Assembly: GCA_020349965.1 (NCBI GenBank) | Contig: CP070705.1 | Coordinates: forward strand, 1,042,291-1,106,290 | Direction: 5' to 3' | Length of the DNA: 64,000 nucleotides | Source: Caldifarciminota bacterium | Lineage (GTDB): Bacteria; Hydrothermota; Tepidihabitantia; SM23-42 | Part shown: positions 52,340-60,656 of the stretch, piece after piece | Layout: each line of letters opens with the position of its first letter | Position numbering within the stretch: position 1 is the first letter of the stretch | Notes under the pieces: generated by a model | The model's input: the letters and a program-made list of their open reading frames with translations, nothing else | Database searches by the model: none | Told to the model about the DNA's origin: nothing | Program-made: the position numbers and the translations under genes

Positions 52340-53095
52340 ATGAAATGTGTAGATGCGGTAGTACAAGAGAAAGTAGCCGTAGTAAAGTTATCAAGAAACG
52401 TCACTAATGCTATAAATCTCGATTTAATCCGCGAGATTGCCGATTACCTGCAGTCAATAAAGAACGATAAGGAGATAGCAGGCGTTGTATTGACCAGTGG
52501 AAACGATAAATTCTTCTCGATCGGTTTCGACATACCAGCGCTTATCAAGCTAGGAAGGAAGGATTTCAAGGAATTCTACGAGGCATTCAATGGATTCTGC
52601 ATAGATTTGTATTCATACCCAAAGCCTGTCGTCGCGGCGATTATTGGGCACGCCGTTGCCGGCGGCTGTATCCTAACCGTCTGCTGCGATTACCGCTTCA
52701 TCGCAGAAGGTAAGAAGTTCATGGGGCTTAACGAGATCAAATTGGGCGTGCCTCTACCGTATCCTGCTGATTGTATACTGCGTCAACTCGTCCATGACCG
52801 GTTCGCACGTACGATACTCGATACAGGTGATTTTTTCCTACCTGAAGCAACGTTTAAAATGGGTCTCGTGGACGAGATCATGCCTTTGGCGCAAGTGATT
52901 CCGGCTTCGGTTGAAAAGATAAGAGCAATCGATTCATTGTCATTGGATGCGTTTCGCACCATCAAACGCAACCGCACCGAGGGCGTAGTCGCTCAGATAC
53001 AGACCACTCTGACCGATAAAGAGAAGATGTTCATTGAATTATGGTACACGGATGCTACTCGTAAGAAATTGGAGGCGGCACTCGAAAAATTCTAA
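52340..53095 (+). CDS. enoyl-CoA hydratase/isomerase family protein
   Basis: Crotonase-fold enzyme, about 251 residues, acting on CoA thioesters. The oxyanion-hole segment SIGFDIPALIKL near 60 and the second loop AVAGGCILTVCCDYRFIA near 103 are present. The catalytic Glu positions lie in FMGLNEIKLGVPLPYPAD near 127. The C-terminal trimerisation helix is normal. The substrate cannot be given; no other fatty-acid genes are adjacent. The ATG at 52340 is preceded by AAAGGG. Confidence 0.88.
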   Translation: MKCVDAVVQEKVAVVKLSRNVTNAINLDLIREIADYLQSIKNDKEIAGVVLTSGNDKFFSIGFDIPALIKLGRKDFKEFYEAFNGFCIDLYSYPKPVVAAIIGHAVAGGCILTVCCDYRFIAEGKKFMGLNEIKLGVPLPYPADCILRQLVHDRFARTILDTGDFFLPEATFKMGLVDEIMPLAQVIPASVEKIRAIDSLSLDAFRTIKRNRTEGVVAQIQTTLTDKEKMFIELWYTDATRKKLEAALEKF

Positions 53096-53106
53096 GATTT
53101 TGTAGA

Positions 53107-53134
53107 TTGACGCTGTAGTATAATTCCGTATAAT
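53107..53134 (+). promoter_or_regulatory. promoter of the DUF4097-like gene
   Basis: TTGACG (53107-53112) and TATAAT (53129-53134) have a 16-bp spacer. A second TATAAT-like AT stretch lies inside the spacer. Confidence 0.75.
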
Positions 53135-53163
53135 ATCAACGGCACACGAAAAAGGAGGATAAT

Positions 53164-53943
53164 ATGAAAAAGGGGTTCATGGTCTTTGTATGTGCTGTCT
53201 TGCTCGTTCTGACGTGCACATCAGAAGATGACACCGGTGACTACGAATTGCAGCACGTCGAAACGCGGATGTGGCCGTCGTCCGGGATCAGTGTCATCAA
53301 TGCAATAACCGTGAATGGTGAGATCGCCGTTTCGGCAACGCCTGACACGTTGATTACCGCGGTTATAACGCGTTCTTGTACAGGATCCGATTCGCTCGAT
53401 GCTGAAGAGCACATAGATGATATTGCAATAACTGAAAGCATAGCAGGCGGAGAGCTGACGCTGGAAGCGGACATGCCTGATACGAACGATCGGGATTACC
53501 GCGCAGATTTCGATTTCACGGCGCCTGCTGACAGATATCTCGACATAACGACCTTGAATGGTGATGTGTCGCTATATGATATGACCGCTGGAGCCACTGT
53601 ATTGGTCACGAACGGCGGCATTACGACAGATAATATGCAGGGTAGCGTTGCAGCGACAATAGTCAATGGTGCGATTTACTGTGATATGGAGGAATTTGGA
53701 GCAAATGAAACAATTCTCCTTACGACAACAAACGGGATGGTTACCCTCCTCCTGCCCGCAGACGTACGGGCCGAGTTCGATGCATCCACGACCAATGGTG
53801 AAATCACGATAAGCGGCTTCAATACCATAACCTATACGATAAACGAAGTGAATCACAAGGTCGGTACCTTGGGTGTCGGGAGCAGCAATGCTTTGATTAA
53901 TATCACGGTTGTGAATGGAAATATAACGATACAGGCACGGTAG
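53164..53943 (+). CDS. DUF4097-like beta-solenoid lipoprotein
   Basis: The 259-residue protein has a signal peptide and a lipobox (LLVLTC, near Cys19). The body is made of repeated short strands with TTxNGxITxxG turns (TLNGDVSLYDMTAG, VTNGGITTDNMQGS, TTNGEITISGFN, VVNGNITIQA), typical of DUF4097/adhesin-like right-handed beta solenoids. It is likely an envelope-surface protein. It has its own promoter and GGAGG site. An inverted-repeat element follows the stop. Confidence 0.85.
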   Translation: MKKGFMVFVCAVLLVLTCTSEDDTGDYELQHVETRMWPSSGISVINAITVNGEIAVSATPDTLITAVITRSCTGSDSLDAEEHIDDIAITESIAGGELTLEADMPDTNDRDYRADFDFTAPADRYLDITTLNGDVSLYDMTAGATVLVTNGGITTDNMQGSVAATIVNGAIYCDMEEFGANETILLTTTNGMVTLLLPADVRAEFDASTTNGEITISGFNTITYTINEVNHKVGTLGVGSSNALINITVVNGNITIQAR

Positions 53944-53948
53944 TCATA

Positions 53949-54016
53949 CGGCTGGGGTCAAATCCCAGCATCGATCGTTGCAACGATACGAGGTAGCGTG
54001 GATTTAATCCCGGCCG
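53949..54016. repeat. 68-bp imperfect inverted-repeat element
   Basis: Arms CGGCTGGGGTCAAATCC (53949-53965) and its near-complement (54000-54016) match at 14 of 17 positions. Between them lies the perfect palindrome ATCGTTGCAACGAT. It may be a third REP-type element or a transcription stop after the lipoprotein gene. Confidence 0.5.
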
Positions 54017-54137
54017 TTCTTTCTGATTAAACTCCAGAGACATTCCACAAGTCAAAACATATGGAAAGAAACCGAAAACGCAGGTATGGGGGAGTATTGC
54101 CTGTCATAATAAACAGAAAGATCTTTCCGCTAGAAAT

Positions 54138-54704
54138 ATGATGATTGAAGAAGATAGTAAGAAAGCGTCCGATGCGGAGTTGCTCAGGCTAGTCGCCGGA
54201 GGTGATGAGCATGCCTTTGAGTTGCTAGTCGGTCGGTACCAGCAAGCTGTTTTCAACACAGTATACCGTTACACTGGTAATAGCGATGATGTTCAGGATT
54301 TGGCTCAGGAAATATTCACTAAGGTTTGGCGCAATGCCGGAAAATTCAAGGGTAAGTCGAAATTTTCTACGTGGCTATATAGTATCACTGCAAATCACTG
54401 TATAAACTACCGTCGGAAGAACAGGCGCGGGCATATCTCTTTAGACCAATTGGCGTTGAGCGGCAAGGTGCCCGATTCGCTCAAAGTGAAACCTGATTGG
54501 GAGCAGCAGAGGCGCGTCCGGTTGGTACGAAAAGCATTGGATGAATTACCGAACCGGCAGCGGATGGCTCTGATACTGGCTCAGTTCGAGGGGAGATCGT
54601 ATAAGGAAATCGCTGAAATCATGAAGGTTTCCGTATCTTCGGTTGAATCGCTCATCTTCAGGGCGCGACGTGCTATTAAACAAAAGCTGGCAAAGGCGAT
54701 ATGA
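54138..54704 (+). CDS. ECF RNA polymerase sigma factor
   Basis: The 188-residue protein has sigma region 2 (AFELLVGRYQQAVFNTVYRYTGNSDDVQDLAQEIFTKVWRN, about 23-65) and region 4 (LPNRQRMALILAQFEGRSYKEIAEIMKVSVSSVESLIFRARRAIK, about 137-182). It should direct RNA polymerase to envelope-stress genes. It is followed by an anti-sigma gene and two Spy/CpxP-like genes. ATGs at 54138 and 54141 are both possible. I saw no promoter of the main 16-bp type upstream, so it may be self-driven. Confidence 0.94.
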   Translation: MMIEEDSKKASDAELLRLVAGGDEHAFELLVGRYQQAVFNTVYRYTGNSDDVQDLAQEIFTKVWRNAGKFKGKSKFSTWLYSITANHCINYRRKNRRGHISLDQLALSGKVPDSLKVKPDWEQQRRVRLVRKALDELPNRQRMALILAQFEGRSYKEIAEIMKVSVSSVESLIFRARRAIKQKLAKAI

Positions 54705-54765
54705 GAAGGGAATTAATACGCAAGAAAGAGGCGAACAGGAGTGTCATAATCAATAGGAGCAAACG

Positions 54766-55239
54766 ATGAAGTGTCATTGGGTGCAGAAAAAAATCTCCGC
54801 ATATCTCGACAGTGAATTGCCCGAAGAAGAAATGAAGTGTGTGTGGGAACATTTGGAACACTGTGGAGAATGCAAGGCGGAACTGGCCGCATTGTATGGA
54901 GTTGTAGATATCCTCAGGACACTCGAAGGGATGGATGTGCCACCGTATTTCATTGTCCGTCTCAAAGGGCAGATCAGGGACTCTGTAAGACCATTGCCAT
55001 TGCTCCAGAGAATCAGAGGCATTGTGGTATCTACTGCAACAGCAGTTGCCGTAGTTGCATCGCTCTTTATGGGTAATCAAATCGGCAGGGCGCTGTTCCG
55101 TTCGATCGCACAGACTGGTGAGTCGACCGTATCTGAGACGAGCAGTGTCCTGGGGTTGGATACCTTCGAAGAGTTCCCCGACAATTCGCTCTCTGACATA
55201 TATGATGAATTAGTATCTGGAGGGAATAATAATGGATAA
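54766..55239 (+). CDS. zf-HC2 anti-sigma factor
   Basis: The 157-residue protein has the N-terminal zinc finger (ISAYLDSELPEEEMKCVWEHLEHCGECKAE) with HxxxCxxC, a linker and one transmembrane helix near 85-105. It should sequester the ECF sigma factor encoded 61 nt upstream. The periplasmic tail is short. It overlaps the next gene by eight bases. Confidence 0.9.
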   Translation: MKCHWVQKKISAYLDSELPEEEMKCVWEHLEHCGECKAELAALYGVVDILRTLEGMDVPPYFIVRLKGQIRDSVRPLPLLQRIRGIVVSTATAVAVVASLFMGNQIGRALFRSIAQTGESTVSETSSVLGLDTFEEFPDNSLSDIYDELVSGGNNNG

Positions 55240-55774
55240 GAAAATATTGGTAATCATCCTGGCAATTTCTGTCGCGATCAATGCAGCGACGCTATTTACT
55301 TTTGGGTACTTTTGGTGGATGAGACATAATGATCCACGTCGGCGGGAGTTGATTCACCGCCCCCATATGATGCACGATTGGCAGCACACGCGACTTGCTG
55401 TGGATCTTCATCTTGAAGAAGGTCAGCTTGAAGAAATAGTGAAGATCAATGAAGACATGCGAAGCGCAACGTGGCCTATACGTGAAGAGCTTTTTAAGAA
55501 GCGTCAAGAACTGATGTCGTTGTTCAAAGAAGGCGAACCGGATCGTGTGCACGCTGATTCACTCCTGAAGGAGATAGCTGCTCTGCAAGCAATGCACGAT
55601 GGACAGATATTTGAACGGCTGGTCAGAATAAGAAGCATTCTGACGCCTGAGCAACAGGAACATTTAGGTGGATTATTACATAAATTCGTCGAAGAAGGAA
55701 GGCCGGTTGCACCCCACTTGCCCATCCGGCCACACGGGCCATTCAGGTTGCCTGGAGGCAAGAGTGGGAAATAG
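55232..55774 (+). CDS. membrane-anchored Spy/CpxP-like periplasmic protein
   Basis: The 180-residue protein has an N-terminal transmembrane anchor (KILVIILAISVAINAATLFTFGYF). A mostly helical periplasmic part carries an LTPEQQ motif near 130, the LTxxQ pattern of Spy/CpxP and ZraP. The tail is Pro/His-rich (PVAPHLPIRPHGPF). It could sense or buffer metals or chaperone proteins and may signal to the adjacent anti-sigma factor. It overlaps the anti-sigma stop, so translation is coupled. Confidence 0.85.
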   Translation: MDKKILVIILAISVAINAATLFTFGYFWWMRHNDPRRRELIHRPHMMHDWQHTRLAVDLHLEEGQLEEIVKINEDMRSATWPIREELFKKRQELMSLFKEGEPDRVHADSLLKEIAALQAMHDGQIFERLVRIRSILTPEQQEHLGGLLHKFVEEGRPVAPHLPIRPHGPFRLPGGKSGK

Positions 55775-55802
55775 ATCGTCAAAGAAAAGAAAGGAGAAAG
55801 TC

Positions 55803-56279
55803 ATGCTTAGAGCAAAATCGAGGCAAACGATGCTGCTCGCTGCAGCAGTGATGGTATTGGCTGGGAGCGCCTATGCGCAGAAGCCAGATATGGAAATGGA
55901 ACATGGTGGAAGGCGATGCATGGTTGAAGGTCGGGGTGAACATATGATGATGATCCCTGATATTACGGAACAACAAAAGGAACAGATAAAATCATTGAGG
56001 GTCGAGCACATGAAGGAGATGAAACCTTTACGCAACCAACTTGCAGAGAAGAAGGCACGTTTGAATACTCTGACCACGGCCGATAAGGTTGACATGTCCG
56101 AAGTCAATAAGATCATCGACGAAATCGGTAAGATGAAGACAGGGATCATGAAATTGAAAGAGCAGCACCGTCAAGATGTTCGCAAGTTGCTCACCGACGA
56201 CCAGCGTCTCTTCTTCGATTCACACCAACCCATGCACCACGAAGGACCGCAACACAAAGCAATGCCTCATATGAGATAA
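55803..56279 (+). CDS. Spy/CpxP-like periplasmic protein, His- and Met-rich
   Basis: The protein of about 158 residues has a cleavable signal peptide (MLLAAAVMVLAGSAYAQ). The helical body has the two LTxxQ-type motifs of the Spy family (DITEQQ near 53, LLTDDQR near 130). Met/His-rich ends (MEMEHGG, MHHEGPQHKAMPHMR) could bind metal. The ATG at 55803 follows AAGGAG. It is the fourth gene of the sigma/anti-sigma set and is followed by a terminator. Confidence 0.87.
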   Translation: MLRAKSRQTMLLAAAVMVLAGSAYAQKPDMEMEHGGRRCMVEGRGEHMMMIPDITEQQKEQIKSLRVEHMKEMKPLRNQLAEKKARLNTLTTADKVDMSEVNKIIDEIGKMKTGIMKLKEQHRQDVRKLLTDDQRLFFDSHQPMHHEGPQHKAMPHMR

Positions 56280-56301
56280 GAGGTTTGGATTAAGACGAGT
56301 G

Positions 56302-56329
56302 GGGGTTTACGGCCGCGGCCGCAAACCCC
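56302..56329 (+). terminator. terminator of the sigma/anti-sigma operon
   Basis: Stem GGGGTTT with AAACCCC around the palindromic GGCCGCGGCC, followed by TTATT. It lies 22 nt after the stop at 56279. Confidence 0.75.
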
Positions 56330-56421
56330 TTATTCATTTTATCTGAAATAGAGAAAGCAGATACTCTCCGTTATTTTCATAGACGGGAACTCTCGACGTG
56401 AAAAGACTTTTGGGGTTTGTC

Positions 56422-56449
56422 TTGACTTAACAAAGGGTTGCCTTATAAT
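56422..56449 (+). promoter_or_regulatory. promoter of the M1-like protein gene
   Basis: TTGACT (56422-56427) and TATAAT (56444-56449) have a 16-bp spacer. Confidence 0.75.
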
Positions 56450-56555
56450 ACCACACGTGGGTCACCAGAGAAAAAACCATAGTCCTTGCTGTGCAGCAGC
56501 AGTATGCGTGACCATGCATCCTGCTCTACCGGATGTGCTCGCCGAATAGGGAGAT

Positions 56556-58739
56556 ATGTCTTTTTTCTTCTGTTTCTTCATTGCACAATGGTCGCAGTGT
56601 GTTTCATTTGATATGGATGCGCATAGTTATGATTCAACGGTTATGGAGGAACCATTATTCCCTGGTAGCCGGGGCAGGGTCCGCTACGTTGCGGAGAACG
56701 TCTCGGATTCTGTCTGGGCATGCGACAGCACTTTTATTCTAAGCGAACACAACGTTGAACGCACTGTCATTAGAGTCTTCACGAAACGCGGCAACGAAAA
56801 AGGCTTCGGGAATGCCGGCACCTATGCCAAAGATGTGCTGGAGTGTTATTGTAAGTGGTTTGGCGGCTACTTCTTTGATCACCTGAACATCGTTGATGGT
56901 CACCCCCTGGGAGGCGCCAATATCCCTCAATTGATAATCATGAATTCATCGGAAGATCCTTTTACGAGATTGTTCGAAGCTGCAATTGCAGGTGCTATCG
57001 GAGAGCAGTATTTCAACATGCCTCCCGGTGCGGAAAGTGTTGAGGGATCATGGTTGGGTGAAGGTCTCGCTACGTACGCGGCAATACGTTACATGGAAGA
57101 TAAGTACGGCGCGGAGAACTCGCTCATCAAGACATCGCTGCTTCCTGCCCTCTCTTTGAGATATTTTCACCGGTTCCATTACTATGTGGCGCAGACCAAT
57201 CAATTAGAGATACCCGTTACCATGGCAGTATTGGATCTGGAGGATATATCGGCTTCCTACTTTCCGCGCACCGCTTCGAAATCAGCACTCTTTCTATTTA
57301 CTATTAAGAATATCCTGGGCAGAGATGTATTTGACCGGATTCTTGGTCGGTACTATAAGATGCGTGCGTCAAACAATGCGGATGTCTCTGATTTCATGGC
57401 GATGTGTGACGAGGCAAGTGACTACGATCTTGGTCCGGTTTTCGATACGTTCCTAAATACTGCGGCGTTCTGTGATTGGTCGGTCAATCGGATTGCGATG
57501 AATACTATTGAGGTGGAGAACAGGGGAGATCTTGACATCCCTGTGCGCATGTACGTTCGGACCCGGTCTGACGCTTTCATGTTTTTGCTCGATGCAAAGA
57601 AGAAAGAGTATCAAATTAAAATCCCCTTTGATGCCGGCGAGGTTATAAGTGTAGCAATCGACTCTTCTGAGTACACACTGGATCCGGATTACTGGAACAA
57701 CTACTGTCCGCGTAAGGTTTCGATCAAGCCTGTATTCGATTTCGATTGGCCGTCGTTCTCGACATATCAAATTTTGTGGCTGCCTTACCTGTGGTACGAT
57801 AGATATGATGGTTTCAAAGCAGGGCTCTACCTCTTTGGCGATAAATTCGCGGATTTTGATTTTGTCAAAGGCGGTTATCAGTTTACCTTGGGGTATGTCC
57901 GTGGTTTCGGCAGTGGAAGAGACTATCCGAATTTCACCTATCAAACTCCAGTGCTTTTCAGGGAAGGCGTCAGGGTACGGGTCAGATTCAGCGGTTTTCG
58001 TTCGAGAGGCGGAGACAATATCAAATTAGGTTTGATAAGCAATTTGGGTCGTCCGCTTTCGGGTAAGCCACCGGTTGAAATAAGCAATATGTTGAACTAT
58101 GCCGGGCTTTTTACCTATTCGGGATTGGATTCAATTGACTGGGATCTGGGTAAGAATTTGTACATCGACAATAATTTAAGATACCGCTACGAAGATATGG
58201 ATATCAGGGTCCGATTGTCTATTGCGCATCGTGTGCTCGGCAGTGAATGGGAATACTTCAAAACAACATTCGATGTCAATCGCGTGTTTGAGTTCGGCAT
58301 TCCCATCCGTGCCCGCCTTTTTATCGGCAAGATATTCGGCACTGCGCCAGTGCATGAAAGGCTATTCCTGAGCGGTTGTCTTAGAACCACCTGGCTTGCC
58401 GAAACGTTATTCGGTCAATCCGGACCATACTCGCCCCAGGAGCGGGTTCACGTTCCTGGTGACGGTAATATGCGTGGCTATCAGATGATGCATATCAAAT
58501 CAGATCAGATGTATGCGTTGAATCTTGAATTTCCGGCACGGTCATTGCTCAGAGTCTTCACTGACATCGGCTATTACGATCATTTCGCCTTCGACATCGG
58601 CGTGCGTTTGGTTATTGGAACGGAGACATTCTTGGCAGCGCCGACCAATGGATTGAGTGTCTCACTCAATCTACCCTTGTACAGCTACATTGAGGGTGAA
58701 CCCTGGAAACTCCGCTGGTCGCTTGGTCTATCCATCTAA
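56556..58739 (+). CDS. degenerate M1-peptidase-like protein with C-terminal barrel-like domain
   Basis: The 727-residue protein starts with a short signal-like segment. Residues about 90-320 resemble M1 (gluzincin) peptidases, but the HExxHQ motif reads GAIGEQYF at 146-153: His to Gly146, Glu to Ala147 and His to Glu150. The distal Glu motif WLGEGLATY (Glu169) is kept. The enzyme should lack zinc and be inactive. The C-terminal half has alternating aromatic strands (NLYIDNNLRYRYEDMDIRVRLSI, LNLEFPARSLLRVFTD), like a BamA/Omp85-type barrel. A GGGAG precedes the ATG. Its role is unknown. Confidence 0.8.
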   Translation: MSFFFCFFIAQWSQCVSFDMDAHSYDSTVMEEPLFPGSRGRVRYVAENVSDSVWACDSTFILSEHNVERTVIRVFTKRGNEKGFGNAGTYAKDVLECYCKWFGGYFFDHLNIVDGHPLGGANIPQLIIMNSSEDPFTRLFEAAIAGAIGEQYFNMPPGAESVEGSWLGEGLATYAAIRYMEDKYGAENSLIKTSLLPALSLRYFHRFHYYVAQTNQLEIPVTMAVLDLEDISASYFPRTASKSALFLFTIKNILGRDVFDRILGRYYKMRASNNADVSDFMAMCDEASDYDLGPVFDTFLNTAAFCDWSVNRIAMNTIEVENRGDLDIPVRMYVRTRSDAFMFLLDAKKKEYQIKIPFDAGEVISVAIDSSEYTLDPDYWNNYCPRKVSIKPVFDFDWPSFSTYQILWLPYLWYDRYDGFKAGLYLFGDKFADFDFVKGGYQFTLGYVRGFGSGRDYPNFTYQTPVLFREGVRVRVRFSGFRSRGGDNIKLGLISNLGRPLSGKPPVEISNMLNYAGLFTYSGLDSIDWDLGKNLYIDNNLRYRYEDMDIRVRLSIAHRVLGSEWEYFKTTFDVNRVFEFGIPIRARLFIGKIFGTAPVHERLFLSGCLRTTWLAETLFGQSGPYSPQERVHVPGDGNMRGYQMMHIKSDQMYALNLEFPARSLLRVFTDIGYYDHFAFDIGVRLVIGTETFLAAPTNGLSVSLNLPLYSYIEGEPWKLRWSLGLSI

Positions 58740-58743
58740 CACA

Positions 58744-59790
58744 CCGGGGGCAGGCATAACATTTTAACTTTCTAGCCACTTCCTAATTCACATTTCCTGT
58801 TGTTTTCCTCCGCGCCAAACTTGTATATATTGTAGGGGCAGGCATAACATTTTGCACTTTTTGTTGTCCACTGAGGCTAGCATAATGACAATACCTGCCC
58901 TCCAAAACTGTTATTATGGCACGGCGTCCGAGGAAGTGTGGGGAAGAAATATACCATCATATATATGCCTGGGGTAACAACCGGCAGGTGATTTTCATTA
59001 CTGACGAGCACTATGAAAGGTACATCAGCTTCCTTGAAAAATACAGTAGTGATAATCGGATCAGAGTCATCGCTTACGCACTTATGCAAACACACGTACA
59101 TCTATATGTATATGACCTCCTTGGTAAGTTGTCGCAATTCATGAATAGTCTCCATGGTGAGTATGCACAATACTTCAATCATGTTACAGGAAGAGTAGGG
59201 CATGTCTTTGGTGAAAGGTTCAACAATAAGATTGTTCAGGCAAACGAATATGGTCTGTGGCTGTCACGCTATATCCATCGTCAGGCCGTCGAGGCAGGAC
59301 TTGTTACTGATCCGGTATATTATCGGTGGACCAGCTACCATACATATCTCGGAGTGAAAACATCAGGTTTTGTGCAACCCGATGTTATTCTGGAACAATT
59401 TGGAAATGTGAAGGAACGTGTGGGTAAATACGAGGCATTTGTAAAGGGTCATAAGAAAGGACCTATAGATTGGAAATTAGAATCGACAGAAGTTATCGGT
59501 AACGAAACTTTCCGGCGGGGAATACTGCAGCGACTTAGACCCGAGCCAAAGAAGTATATTACTGACGAGCAAATATGTGAACTTATAATTGAACGTTTCA
59601 AAGTGGATCCCGGGTCGTTGTCCGCCCTGCGTGGTTTGAAAAAGAAACGCTTGAGACGGAGAATCATGGCGTACTTGGTCGGTGAACTTGGATTGAAGCC
59701 GGCACGACTTGCACAATTGTTCAAAATCTCGCATATGACGGTGCGCCGAGCCTTAGTTGCAAAAAGTTAAAATGTTATGCCTGTCCCCGG
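58744..59790. mobile_element. REP-type element carrying a Y1 transposase (RAYT)
   Basis: The left arm at 58744-58771 (CCGGGGGCAGGCATAACATT...) and its complement at 59763-59790 match at 27 of 28 positions. A second copy of the left tip lies at 58835-58853. The element fills the space between two genes, only 4 nt from one stop and 3 nt from the other. No target-site duplication is evident, as expected for HUH enzymes. The TAA of the transposase lies inside the right arm. Confidence 0.85.
58916..59770 (+). CDS. REP-associated Y1 (HUH) transposase
   Basis: The 284-residue protein has the Y1_Tnp pattern: YHHIYAWGNNRQVIF near 13, the HUH motif THVHLYV with His60 and His62, GEYAQYFNHVTGRVGHVFGERF near 81-102 with candidate catalytic Tyr83/86. 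A C-terminal helix-turn-helix region (GLKPARLAQLFKISHMTVRRAL) could bind DNA. Such enzymes cut single-stranded DNA at REP hairpins. All catalytic features are intact. It lies inside an element with matching inverted ends, so it is probably functional or recently so. Confidence 0.93.
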   Translation: MARRPRKCGEEIYHHIYAWGNNRQVIFITDEHYERYISFLEKYSSDNRIRVIAYALMQTHVHLYVYDLLGKLSQFMNSLHGEYAQYFNHVTGRVGHVFGERFNNKIVQANEYGLWLSRYIHRQAVEAGLVTDPVYYRWTSYHTYLGVKTSGFVQPDVILEQFGNVKERVGKYEAFVKGHKKGPIDWKLESTEVIGNETFRRGILQRLRPEPKKYITDEQICELIIERFKVDPGSLSALRGLKKKRLRRRIMAYLVGELGLKPARLAQLFKISHMTVRRALVAKS

Positions 59791-59793
59791 GGT

Positions 59794-60537
59794 TTAGAGG
59801 TCGAAGAGGCACCACCGGGTGGCATTGTGCATCATAGGCCAGTCTGATTCAACGTCGTCAAAGTTATCATAGGCGGAGACACCATCACGGTCATCGTCCT
59901 CTTCCCACTCGGGATGGGGTCCGGTTAGGAAAACACGGCCGGTTCCATACTGACATGCAACGAGGGCTGGATAACCAGATACATTGTAGAAACCGATCGT
60001 GTCTACGACAGCTGTCGAGTCAGGCAGAAAATACGGGCTGTTGACGTACATTATCCATAATGTCGCTGGTTGGTCGTCAGTGATCGGGTGCGGTTTCCTG
60101 AGATATACCTCACACATCTCTATCTCCAAACCTGGGACGGGTCCGGTCACCATACCCGGAAAGATGTCGAGCGATGCGGCAAAGTAGGCACCACCACAAG
60201 TGCCCATATATCCCCGTCCCGAGGATACAGCATCTTTGAGGATCTGCCTGCCCGTTTCATCGATTTCACTACCGTAAGAACCTCCAGGGAAATAGAATAT
60301 GTCGATATGATCTATGTTCCCTTCGTTGAGGGTCGAAGCGTATATCCGTCGAGTTTCAAAACCCATCCACTTGAACATATTCTCCGCGGCGATGTAACAG
60401 ATTCCGGATGCTTGTTCGTCGACATAGATGCCTATTGTCACAATTCCATCACCTGTTAATTCATTTGTCTGCTCGGTACAGCCGCTGAAGAATAATATCG
60501 TCAAAATTGATGCCACTGAGATAAGAATCTTTTGCAT
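59794..60537 (-). CDS. lipoprotein with BPL_N/glutamine-amidotransferase-like domain
   Basis: The 247-residue protein has a signal peptide and lipobox (LFFSGC, near Cys20). The body resembles the BPL_N/type 1 glutamine amidotransferase-like fold: DIFYFPGGSYGSEI near 78, then RGYMGTCGGAYFAA near 108 with the nucleophile-elbow Cys, and a GTGRVFLTGPHPEWEED strand near 203. The catalytic His/Glu may lie in GPHPEWE. Substrate unknown. It is monocistronic with its own promoter and ends 4 nt from the transposase element. Confidence 0.8.
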   Translation of the reverse strand: MQKILISVASILTILFFSGCTEQTNELTGDGIVTIGIYVDEQASGICYIAAENMFKWMGFETRRIYASTLNEGNIDHIDIFYFPGGSYGSEIDETGRQILKDAVSSGRGYMGTCGGAYFAASLDIFPGMVTGPVPGLEIEMCEVYLRKPHPITDDQPATLWIMYVNSPYFLPDSTAVVDTIGFYNVSGYPALVACQYGTGRVFLTGPHPEWEEDDDRDGVSAYDNFDDVESDWPMMHNATRWCLFDL

Positions 60538-60567
60538 GTTTTTCTCCTTTTCAGACCAATTTTCGTA

Positions 60568-60595
60568 AGTATACGATGCAGAATGCAGAAGTCAA
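60568..60595 (-). promoter_or_regulatory. promoter of the BPL_N lipoprotein gene
   Basis: On the minus strand, TTGACT (60595-60590) and TATACT (60573-60568) have a 16-bp spacer. An AAGGAG lies before the ATG at 60537. Confidence 0.8.
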
Positions 60596-60656
60596 CCGTG
60601 GCGACCCCAGAAGCTGCTTGACTTAGAGGGCGATTTATGTTAATCTTATGTCCGCT

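Noticed and set aside
53951-53970. tRNA T-arm-like sequence CTGGG-GTCAAAT-CCCAG
   Set aside because: The loop starts with GTC rather than TTC, no D- or anticodon arm precedes it (a CDS ends there) and no acceptor or CCA follows. It is explained as one arm of an inverted repeat.
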